The translations under genes and the position numbers were made by a program. A stretch of 64,000 bases of DNA, from the NCBI GenBank assembly GCA_016180945.1, contig JACPAG010000005.1, positions 1 through 64,000 of the forward strand. The letters run 5' to 3'. The notes beneath the pieces are model-generated. The model saw nothing but the letters and a program-made list of their open reading frames with translations, made no database searches and was not told the origin of the DNA. Every line of letters starts with the position of its first letter. The stretch's first letter is position 1. This stretch comes from Candidatus Aenigmatarchaeota archaeon. GTDB lineage: Archaea > Aenigmatarchaeota > Aenigmatarchaeia > GW2011-AR5. This document shows positions 17,177 to 24,575 of this stretch, piece after piece.

Positions 17177-17389
17177 ATGAACGAAGGCAGAGGTATCGTT
17201 TTCAAACCAACGGAAGATTTATGGCCATATTTTGGGCTCAAAGCATTCGAAAGAAGGAACTTTGACGCCTTGATAGAACCCAATAACGGAGAGATTTAGA
17301 AACACAGAGGTCTTCAGGCATACAATGCAATACTATATACTGGCATTGCTGCGGGTGTGCTTCTTGCTATTTCTTATTCGGCGAGGTAG
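17177..17389 (+). pseudogene. Small one-TM protein gene split by an in-frame TAG
   Basis: ATG at 17177 opens a frame reading MNEGRGIVFKPTEDLWPYFG and 20 further residues to a TAG at 17297-17299. The same frame continues with KHRGLQAYNAILYTGIAAGV and ends in a transmembrane-like stretch to TAG 17387-17389. Together they would make a single-TM protein of about 70 aa. TAG is used as a normal stop elsewhere here (acyl-CoA dehydrogenase, DUF2203), so recoding is unlikely. A broken gene or a sequence error is more probable. Confidence 0.35.
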
Positions 17390-17476
17390 AATTGATAATT
17401 AAGCAGTGCCATCCACTTATTCTCATACACCCAGTAGACACAACCACTTATTAACTTTGCCGCTGATTTATTAGAT

Positions 17477-19159
17477 ATGGTCATCAACTGGCTCGAATGG
17501 TCCAAAGAGGCATTTGAAAGGGCAAAATCAGAAAAAAAGCCGGTGCTTCTTGACATATACGGCGTCTGGTGCCATTGGTGCCATGAAATGGACCGTACAT
17601 ACGAGGATTCTGATGTCGTCAGAATAATCAATGAGAATTTCATTCCGGTGAGGGCCGACACGGACAAAAGACCGGACATAAACGAACGATACAACCAGGG
17701 CGGCTGGCCATCGACTGTTTTCCTGACAGACGAGGGGAAAATAATAACAGGCGCGACATATCTAAGGCCGAGGGAGATGCGGTCATTGCTTCTTCAGGTT
17801 TCCAAGCTGTATGAAGACAGCGGCTCTAAAGTAGAAGGAGACGTTCTAAGCATAAAGCCGAAACCTGCAAAAAAGGCTGGCATAAGCGATTCTATATCCG
17901 CGGAAATTCTTGAGGCGCTTATAGAAAATTTTGACATCGACTACGGCGGCGTCGGCTTCGGGCCAAAATTTCCGCTGTCGGATGCAGTTGAACTGGCTTT
18001 TCTCAAATACAGGAAAACAAAAGACAAAAAGCTGCTGAAGTTCGCGACCATGACGCTGGACGGCATAATCGGGGCAATGAACAGGCCCGTTAGCGGCTTG
18101 CTGGATAACGAAGAAGGCGGGTTTTTCCGGTACTCTGTTTCTCGGGACTGGTCGCTGCCGCACTACGAAAAAATGCTCGAGACAAACGCAGGCCTGCTTA
18201 TCAATTGCCTGCATGCCTATCAAATTACCGCAGACGAAAAATACAGGAAGGCGGCTGAAAAAACAATAGGCTACATAAAAAATTATTTGTCAAATCCCGA
18301 AGGCGGCTTTTACGGTTCGCAGGACGCCGACGGAGAGGATGCATACTATGGGAAACCTATCGAAGGGCGCAGGAAAATGGAGCCTCCGTTTATAGACAAG
18401 ACGATTTATACAAACCTGTCGTCGCTAATGGCTGCTGCATTTTTGGAAGCGTATCTGGTTCTTGATATCGAATACTGCAAAGAGTTTGCACTCAGGACAG
18501 TTGAATTCCTGCTGCAAAACTGTTACGATAAGGACAAAGGCATGCTTCATTATTATAACGGCAAGGCCAATATTTCTGGTCTCGCAACAGACAACATCTA
18601 TTTTATGAGAGCCCTTCTTGACTGCTCTATCTATGACAAAAAATATCTGGAGCATGCGGAAGCATTAGCAAGGTTTTTAATTGAAAACCTTAAAGAAAAA
18701 GGCGGCGCATTTTTTGACCGGATAAAGGGCGATGATGACATAGGGCAACTGCGGATGAGGAATAAGCCGATAAATGATAATTCTGTTGCGGCTGAATGCT
18801 TTCTTATGTTAGCTGTTTTTACGGGCGATGAATCGTACAAAAAAATCGCCGAGGAAATTCTGGAAGATTTCTCTGCAGAATACAAGAGGTACGGCATTCA
18901 TGCGGCCGGCTATGCATTGGCGATAGAAAACTTCATCGACCCGGTAGAAATTGCTGTTGCCGGGATGAAAGATGAATTATTGAAGATGCTGAAATATTTC
19001 GAGCCGAGAAAGATAATCGTCTTCATAGATTTGGAAAAAGACAGGGCTATGGCAGAGAAGAAAGGTTATACGGAAGAAGGCGTTTACGTGTGCCACAAGA
19101 TGGCGTGCAACAAATTTGTCAATGCGGACGAAGCGATAAAATATCTTGAAGGGAAGTAA
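17477..19159 (+). CDS. DUF255 thioredoxin-fold protein (YyaL/SPATA20 family)
   Basis: A 560-aa protein with an N-terminal thioredoxin-like DUF255 domain (about residues 1-110; redox-like WCHWCHEM motif, then RPDINERYNQGGWPSTVFL). A long six-hairpin glycosidase-like alpha-toroid follows, with repeats such as GGFYGSQDADGEDAYYG and GGVGFGPKFPLSDAV. The family is widespread with unknown function. Family members are usually longer (roughly 650-700 residues), so this is a compact version. It stands alone. Confidence 0.9.
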   Translation: MVINWLEWSKEAFERAKSEKKPVLLDIYGVWCHWCHEMDRTYEDSDVVRIINENFIPVRADTDKRPDINERYNQGGWPSTVFLTDEGKIITGATYLRPREMRSLLLQVSKLYEDSGSKVEGDVLSIKPKPAKKAGISDSISAEILEALIENFDIDYGGVGFGPKFPLSDAVELAFLKYRKTKDKKLLKFATMTLDGIIGAMNRPVSGLLDNEEGGFFRYSVSRDWSLPHYEKMLETNAGLLINCLHAYQITADEKYRKAAEKTIGYIKNYLSNPEGGFYGSQDADGEDAYYGKPIEGRRKMEPPFIDKTIYTNLSSLMAAAFLEAYLVLDIEYCKEFALRTVEFLLQNCYDKDKGMLHYYNGKANISGLATDNIYFMRALLDCSIYDKKYLEHAEALARFLIENLKEKGGAFFDRIKGDDDIGQLRMRNKPINDNSVAAECFLMLAVFTGDESYKKIAEEILEDFSAEYKRYGIHAAGYALAIENFIDPVEIAVAGMKDELLKMLKYFEPRKIIVFIDLEKDRAMAEKKGYTEEGVYVCHKMACNKFVNADEAIKYLEGK

Positions 19160-19225
19160 GGCCTCCTAAAAAGGGTTTTGTAAACTCTTCGGTTGTATTT
19201 AAGTGGTCAAAAGCAATAAAAATCT

Positions 19226-19831
19226 ATGCCTAATGTGAGCATAAAAGTCAGTAATTATGTAATTGCGACAAGAAATATTGGCGATATCCAAGTACGTGCT
19301 GTCGGCTTGGTGAAGAATGTTTCAGCAAGAGAAATTGTTGTCTTCTTCATTGGAGCAAACAAAACTGTAAAAACTGATGGCAATCATGTTGCTTATCTAA
19401 ATATTAAAAAAACTGGTAAACCATACAAGAAGAAAATATGCAACATATGTCATCTATTGAAAGACATGAAAGAGTTCGATATCAATCAAACTGATGCAAA
19501 GGGAAGAAAAACTACCAGACCAAGCTGTAAAGTATGCAGAGTAAAGATAGATGGAAAGCCTCTAACACCCGCAGAAAATAGAAGATTGAATGCTATGACA
19601 CCCAAAGACATATTTACGTGCCCGATATGCCAGAAAACATCCATCGTAAGAGTTACTGCTAATTTGGTAAAAGACCATGACCACATTACAGGAAAAGGGC
19701 GGGTGTGGATTTGTGATAGTTGCAATACTGGGTTAGGTAGATTCAAAGATGACATCAAGTTACTTCAAAGGGCGATTGACTACTTGAAAAAATACTCTGT
19801 ACACAAATTTAAGATTCAATCAGAGACGTGA
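19226..19831 (+). CDS. HNH/endonuclease VII-like nuclease, probably restriction partner
   Basis: A 201-aa protein with CNIC...CKVC and CPIC...CDSC zinc pairs around KDHDHITGKGRVWICDSCN, followed by GLGRFKDD. This is the treble-clef beta-beta-alpha fold of recombination endonuclease VII-type HNH nucleases. The first 75 residues could be a DNA-recognition part. It overlaps the methyltransferase gene tail to tail by 23 bp, so the two probably form a type II-like restriction-modification pair. The A/T-rich composition fits horizontal acquisition. Confidence 0.75.
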   Translation: MPNVSIKVSNYVIATRNIGDIQVRAVGLVKNVSAREIVVFFIGANKTVKTDGNHVAYLNIKKTGKPYKKKICNICHLLKDMKEFDINQTDAKGRKTTRPSCKVCRVKIDGKPLTPAENRRLNAMTPKDIFTCPICQKTSIVRVTANLVKDHDHITGKGRVWICDSCNTGLGRFKDDIKLLQRAIDYLKKYSVHKFKIQSET

Positions 19832-20603
19832 GCCTATTTTTAATTCCGATACGTTTTCTTGCTATTTCTATGTATTCTTTTGATATATCACACCCGATAA
19901 ACTTTCTTCCATTCAACAGTGCCATTTTACAAGTAGTTCCAGAACCACACATGGGGTCGAATACTATATCTCCCCTATTTGTCCATGACAATATGTGGTC
20001 TTCAGCAAGTTTTTCAGGAAAAACAGCAGGATGCTGAAATGCGATTTTATCACTTGTTGTTCCGCCAAGTCCAACTGCATATTCCCATATATTGACCTTT
20101 ACTTTTTCCTCGTTCAGTTTTCCGAGAGTTTTTTTGTTTATTCCGTCGGGGCGTTTATTGAATGGCAACATTTCAAACCCCGACCTTACTGTTTTGGTCA
20201 TTAGGGGGTTGAATGTTCTTGGTTTTCCTTTTGAAAGAATTACCATAAATTCAAAACAATTGGTATAGGCATTTTTCCTCATGAATGGCGTGTTTTTCTT
20301 TTTGTAAATCATTATATCGTGGACATTGAACCCAACACCCTTGAAAAATAACGTCTGCTTAAAGGTTGTGAGACTGACATCACCATTTCTTCTGTCGCCA
20401 ACTACCCATACAACAACCCCGCCCTTTTTTGTGACCCTAAATAATTCTTTTGCTATGTTCTCAAAATCAAATTTGTACCCATTGTAGTTTCTTAAATCGT
20501 CATAAGGTGGTGATGTCACTGTTAAATCAACAAAGTCTTCAGGCATCTGTTTCATTAATGCGAGACAATCCATAGCATATAATTTATTCACTTCCATAAC
20601 CAC
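19809..20603 (-). CDS. DNA methyltransferase (N4-cytosine/N6-adenine, beta-type order)
   Basis: A 264-aa site-specific DNA methylase. The catalytic motif TSPPYDDLRNY (about residue 30) precedes the SAM-binding motif FDPMCGSGTTCKMA in the C-terminal part, the order typical of the beta group. WTNRGDIVFDP is also typical. It starts with GTG at 20603 (an ATG follows 6 bases later), two bases after the stop of the RHH gene. It would protect host DNA from the convergent HNH nuclease. Confidence 0.85.
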   Translation of the reverse strand: MVMEVNKLYAMDCLALMKQMPEDFVDLTVTSPPYDDLRNYNGYKFDFENIAKELFRVTKKGGVVVWVVGDRRNGDVSLTTFKQTLFFKGVGFNVHDIMIYKKKNTPFMRKNAYTNCFEFMVILSKGKPRTFNPLMTKTVRSGFEMLPFNKRPDGINKKTLGKLNEEKVKVNIWEYAVGLGGTTSDKIAFQHPAVFPEKLAEDHILSWTNRGDIVFDPMCGSGTTCKMALLNGRKFIGCDISKEYIEIARKRIGIKNRLTSLIES

Positions 20604-20605
20604 AC

Positions 20606-20755
20606 CTATTTTTTAAGTTCTTTCTTGATTAATTTCTCGATAAATTCTCCAATGCTCATGTCATTTTTAAGAGCTAACATCTTTGCTTCTTTCCACAAAT
20701 CTTGGTTTATCCTTATACTCGTTGTTTCTCTGTTGTTAGAATTAACTTCTGGCAT
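20606..20755 (-). CDS. Small ribbon-helix-helix DNA-binding protein, 49 aa
   Basis: The sequence begins MPEVNSNNRETTSIRINQDL, then continues LWKEAKMLALKNDMSIGEFI, a strand-helix-helix layout typical of CopG/Arc-type repressors. Its TAG lies two bases before the methyltransferase GTG, so it is the first cistron of the methylase operon and a candidate controller of the restriction-modification module. The region upstream (20756-20933) has A/T-rich promoter-like sequence but no other gene. Confidence 0.7.
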   Translation of the reverse strand: MPEVNSNNRETTSIRINQDLWKEAKMLALKNDMSIGEFIEKLIKKELKK

Positions 20756-20933
20756 AGTAATGTATTAATGTAGTTAAGTATTTAAAGGTTGATTTTCTTT
20801 CCATCCGGGTTGCTTTAAGTTAATAAAATCTCCATCCGCTTTAGAGTTTCGTCTTACGTCATCTTTCACCAGCCGAAGAGTTTACAGAGCACTAAAAAGA
20901 TATCTTCTTATTTCTCTTTTTCAGTCTATTTGT

Positions 20934-21761
20934 ATGAATCTCCTTTTTGGCACGGCCGGCATTCCGCTGAGCACGGAAAACAGGAATACGATTAATGGGA
21001 TTAAGCAGGCCAGAAAATTGGGCTTAGACGCTATGGAATTGGAATTTGTGCAAAGCGTTAATATTAGTATGGACAGGGCACCAGAAGTTAGAAAGGCCGC
21101 TAAAGAAAATTCTGTCACACTTACCTGCCATGCGCCTTATTACATCAACCTCAATTCTCTGGACAGTGCAAAGCTTGAAGCAGGCAGGCTTCGCTTACTG
21201 AATGCCGCGAGGATTGCAAATTTATGCGGAGGGTGGAGCGTTGCATTCCATCCGGCTTTCTATCACAAAATGCCCGCGGATAAAGTATACGAGAACGTGG
21301 AAAAGCAGTTGTCTGCTGTCATGAAAATCCTGAAGGACGAAGGCAATGAAATATGGATTCGCCCGGAAGTGATGGGCAGGGTTTCGCAATTCGGGACTCT
21401 GGAGGAAATAATAAAGTTGTCCCAGAATATTGAAAACGTTTTGCCGTGCGTTGATTTCGGGCATCTTCATGCGCGCGATGGAAAGTACAATACATATGAG
21501 GAATTTTGTTCTGCACTTGCTTTACTGGAGAAAGAATTAGGACGGTATGCTCTGGACAACATGCACATCCATATAGAAGGCATTGAGTACAATGACAAAG
21601 GGGAAAGGTTTCATAAAGAGCTGGATGATTCGGACATGAATTACAGGGATTTGGCCAAGGCATGGAAGAATTTCAAAATCGGCGGCGTTGTGATTTCCGA
21701 AAGCCCGAATATCGAAAAAGACGCGATGATGCTGAAGGGGATTCAGGAGGATAGTATCTAA
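20934..21761 (+). CDS. Endonuclease IV-like TIM-barrel AP endonuclease
   Basis: A 275-aa protein of the AP endonuclease 2/xylose isomerase-like fold. Metal-binding signatures appear in endonuclease IV order: LTCHAPYYINL, VAFHPAF, IRPEVMG, PCVDFGHLHAR, MHIHIEG and VVISESP. The protein is close in length to bacterial and archaeal Nfo. It would cut DNA at abasic sites with Zn ions, complementing endonuclease III at 2969-3592. TIM-barrel relatives with other substrates exist, so exact activity is inferred. Confidence 0.8.
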   Translation: MNLLFGTAGIPLSTENRNTINGIKQARKLGLDAMELEFVQSVNISMDRAPEVRKAAKENSVTLTCHAPYYINLNSLDSAKLEAGRLRLLNAARIANLCGGWSVAFHPAFYHKMPADKVYENVEKQLSAVMKILKDEGNEIWIRPEVMGRVSQFGTLEEIIKLSQNIENVLPCVDFGHLHARDGKYNTYEEFCSALALLEKELGRYALDNMHIHIEGIEYNDKGERFHKELDDSDMNYRDLAKAWKNFKIGGVVISESPNIEKDAMMLKGIQEDSI

Positions 21762-21842
21762 ATTGATACTGCTTTCATTCCCTTCCAGTAGCTGATAGCA
21801 TCTTGTAAAAAGCTTTTATATGCGTTTGACTACATATAGTTA

Positions 21843-21870
21843 ACAACTTTTAAGAAGTTTTAAAAGTTGT
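21843..21870. promoter_or_regulatory. Palindrome in the 5' region of the radical SAM gene
   Basis: ACAACTTTTAA at 21843-21853 and TTAAAAGTTGT at 21860-21870 form a perfect 11-bp inverted repeat. It lies about 25 bp downstream of a TATA-like TTTATATG (about 21815-21822) and just before the start codon. Its position at the likely transcription start suits a repressor operator or an RNA hairpin. Confidence 0.5.
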
Positions 21871-21883
21871 GGAAGATGAGTGT

Positions 21884-23884
21884 ATGGCGACGGCGTATGC
21901 GCAGGCAGTTGAAAAAACGATAGACAAGTTCACAGAGGTTGCTGTTTCTCCTTATGTAAAAAATTTTGATGTTAATCGCCGCGAGAGACTGCTGCGACTG
22001 CTGCCTAAGGATGCTAAACTCCTAAAGTTCCACCAGTCGTTATGCCCTGGATGTGTGGACGAGGAAAAGTTCGACGATATGAAAATAGATTCTGTTACGT
22101 ATGCACGGCACGGAAAGGTCTGGGTAGCCAAAGAATGCGCGGAGCACGGCGTATTCCGCGAGCTTTCGTGGAGCGATTATGAGATGTACCGCAAAGCTGA
22201 ACGTTTCCAGGACCCCGGCATAAAGATACTGAACCCTAATATTGACAAGTCGCAGTTTGAAATCAACTGCCCTACGGACTGCGGTCTTTGCGTTGAACAC
22301 GAATCGCACACAGGGCTTGGAAACATAGTTGTAACAAACCGCTGCGACCTCACGTGCTGGTACTGCTTTTTTTACGCTAAAGAAGGCGAGCCGGTGTACG
22401 AACCTACGATGGACCAGATAAAATTCATGCTGAAGAGGATGAAGGATGAGAAGCCCGTTGGATGCAACAGCATCCAGTTCACGGGCGGCGAGCCGACCAT
22501 AAGGGAAGATTTGCCGGACATCATCCGCGCTGCTAAAGAGATTGGTTACGGTCATGTGCAGCTGAATACCAATGGCATCAATCTGGCCCGCGACCCGAAC
22601 CTGGCAATGAAGCTGCACGAAGCGGGCGTTTCTAACCTGTACATGAGCTTCGACGGTCTGACGCCGCAAACAAACCCCAAGAATTACTGGGAGGCGCAGC
22701 AGGCGCTGGAAAACTGCTACAAAGCAAACATAGGCATCGTGCTCGTGCCGACGGTTATCGGCGGCGTCAACGACCACGAACTTGGGGACATAATAAGGTT
22801 CGGGATGGGAAATAATCATGTTGTGCGCTCCACAAACTTCCAGCCCGTGTCCCTTGTAGGCAGGATGCCGGACATACTGAGAAAGAGACAACGCATAACG
22901 ATACCGGGCGCGATAAAGCGGATAGAAGAGCAGACGGACGGGCAAATAGGAAGAGAGGACTTCTTCCCGGTCCCGTGCGCAAAGCAGATAACTGATTTTA
23001 TCGAAGCTGTCAAACAGGAACCAAAATACAGATTGTCTATACATTTCCAGTGCGGCATGGCGACGTACGCATTCAGGGAAGGCCAGAACATGATTCCCAT
23101 AACAAGATTTTTCGATGTCGAAGGGTTCTTTGAATATCTGGACCAGCTGACAAAAGAGCTGAGGGACTCGAAACACAGGAAGATAAAAACGCCGATTGTC
23201 ATGGCAAAGCTGGCGCTGAACCTGAAAAAATTCGTTGACGAGGAGAGAAAACCAAAGAGCCTCAATTTTGTGAAGGTCATGCGCGGGGCCGTGCAAGGAG
23301 GCAATTATCACGGCTTGGCTGATTTCCACAATAATTCTCTCTTCATTGGAATGATGCATTTCCAGGACCCGTACAACTGGGACATAGACAGGATACATAA
23401 ATGCGATATTCACTATGCGACGCCTGACGGACGCATACTGCCGTTCTGCACGTTTAACGTTATCCCTGAGCTTTACCGTGACAGGATACAGAGAAAATTC
23501 TCCATACCTGCAAGCGAGTGGGAGAAGAGGGCGGGCAAGAAATTAAGCGACGACAAGCATCACCGAAAACTAACGCCTGAAGAGATGCGCGCGATAAAGG
23601 ACAATTATGACAAATACAGGCGAACGCTGGCGAAGCCGGATCTGGAGCCGGACTGGGGATACGAGGAAATGGAAGACGACGAAATCATGAAAAAAGAGCT
23701 TGCGGCCGGAAAAGACAATCATAACATCCATGACGCCGGATTTTTGCCGCTTGAAACAATACTTACCGGCGGAATGATTGCAGGCGCGAGCAAGGGCGGT
23801 TTCGCATATGCGCCGTCACCGCCAAAGGCGATTGAATCTGAAAAAGCCGGCGGTTGCGGGTCTGGATGCGGTTGCGGCGTGTAA
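21884..23884 (+). CDS. tes: Radical SAM enzyme of the tetraether synthase (Tes/MJ0619) family
   Basis: A 666-aa COG1964-type radical SAM protein. Tes joins two archaeol phytanyl tails to make the macrocyclic/tetraether membrane lipids of archaea. The SAM cluster motif is CDLTCWYC, preceded by N-terminal cysteine sites (CPGC and CPTDCGLC) for extra metal or Fe-S centres. FTGGEPTIREDL and LNTNG follow the radical SAM pattern. The C-terminus ends in an unusual glycine-cysteine tail, CGSGCGCGV. A GTG 15 bases upstream (21869) is an alternative start. A ferredoxin gene follows at 24163. Family call is strong; lipid function is inferred. Confidence 0.8.
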   Translation: MATAYAQAVEKTIDKFTEVAVSPYVKNFDVNRRERLLRLLPKDAKLLKFHQSLCPGCVDEEKFDDMKIDSVTYARHGKVWVAKECAEHGVFRELSWSDYEMYRKAERFQDPGIKILNPNIDKSQFEINCPTDCGLCVEHESHTGLGNIVVTNRCDLTCWYCFFYAKEGEPVYEPTMDQIKFMLKRMKDEKPVGCNSIQFTGGEPTIREDLPDIIRAAKEIGYGHVQLNTNGINLARDPNLAMKLHEAGVSNLYMSFDGLTPQTNPKNYWEAQQALENCYKANIGIVLVPTVIGGVNDHELGDIIRFGMGNNHVVRSTNFQPVSLVGRMPDILRKRQRITIPGAIKRIEEQTDGQIGREDFFPVPCAKQITDFIEAVKQEPKYRLSIHFQCGMATYAFREGQNMIPITRFFDVEGFFEYLDQLTKELRDSKHRKIKTPIVMAKLALNLKKFVDEERKPKSLNFVKVMRGAVQGGNYHGLADFHNNSLFIGMMHFQDPYNWDIDRIHKCDIHYATPDGRILPFCTFNVIPELYRDRIQRKFSIPASEWEKRAGKKLSDDKHHRKLTPEEMRAIKDNYDKYRRTLAKPDLEPDWGYEEMEDDEIMKKELAAGKDNHNIHDAGFLPLETILTGGMIAGASKGGFAYAPSPPKAIESEKAGGCGSGCGCGV

Positions 23885-24162
23885 GAAATTAATTAGTATT
23901 TGTTTTTCTCTCTACTTTTTCTTCAAATGGTTATATGCCTGGGATAAAAAAATTCAAAATCAAAAGAAAAATCAAATTGCATAAAGGCATGAAGATAATG
24001 ATTATGTCGGAAAACAGCCTTAGAAAAGACTGGGATAATAAGTACGATGAAAGATGGGACAAAAGTAGAGCTCGGGGAAAAGTACGAAGGATTTATTCCG
24101 CCTGTTTTACGAAGTGCTACTCCAGATAAATAATTTTTCCTCCTTAATAATTAGTGAGTTCT
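23885..24162 (+). other. Gap with weak short reading frames
   Basis: Two overlapping short frames are open here. One runs 23935-24129 (64 aa, very basic N-terminus). The other runs 24047-24133 and starts MKDGTKVELGEKYEGFIPPV (28 aa). The second reads more like protein but is too short to assert. It may be a gene remnant; no RNA gene is apparent. Confidence 0.3.
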
Positions 24163-24573
24163 ATGATCTGGTTCTTCAAAAAGAAAAACAAGAATGAAAG
24201 TAAGCCTGAAGAGATGGAAGGAGTTAAGTCTGAAGAGCAAATAATTGAAATGCCACAGCAAAATCCTTCTATTGAACCTGCACCTATCTCGGTTACACCT
24301 ACTCCTCCAAAAAAATTCAAAGTCCGTTATGAATGGAAGAAATGCATTGGCTCTGCGGTATGCGAAGCAGTTGCGCCGCAGCATTTCAGAGTTGAAAATG
24401 GCAAAGCAACTTTAATTGGCTCGAAGATTACTGACGAAGCGAACAAGATTTACGAGAAAGAAATCACGGAAGCGGAGCTGGATGCAAACAGGATGGCGGC
24501 AGACGGATGCCCGCCGAACTGCATACACGTCATAAATATAGAAACAGGCGAGGAGATTGCGCCGAAGAAGTGA
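24163..24573 (+). CDS. Ferredoxin-like protein with a long linker N-terminus
   Basis: A 136-aa protein. The C-terminal 85 residues resemble single-cluster ferredoxins: YEWKKCIGSAVCEAVAPQHF and ADGCPPNCIHV. Only four cysteines are available (C-x5-C and C-x3-C); the extra Cys that usually follows the first pair is replaced (EAVAP). The N-terminus (MIWFFKKKNKNESKPEE and a proline-rich stretch) may be a short membrane anchor and linker. It lies downstream of the tetraether-synthase-like gene and could supply electrons to it; that link is inference. A GTG at 24154 is an alternative start. Confidence 0.7.
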   Translation: MIWFFKKKNKNESKPEEMEGVKSEEQIIEMPQQNPSIEPAPISVTPTPPKKFKVRYEWKKCIGSAVCEAVAPQHFRVENGKATLIGSKITDEANKIYEKEITEAELDANRMAADGCPPNCIHVINIETGEEIAPKK

Positions 24574-24575
24574 CA

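Noticed and set aside
22040..23413. 457-aa open frame antisense to the radical SAM gene
   Set aside because: It lies wholly opposite a well-supported gene; its composition (rich in R, H, Y, V, F) is typical of an antisense shadow of a GC-biased gene.
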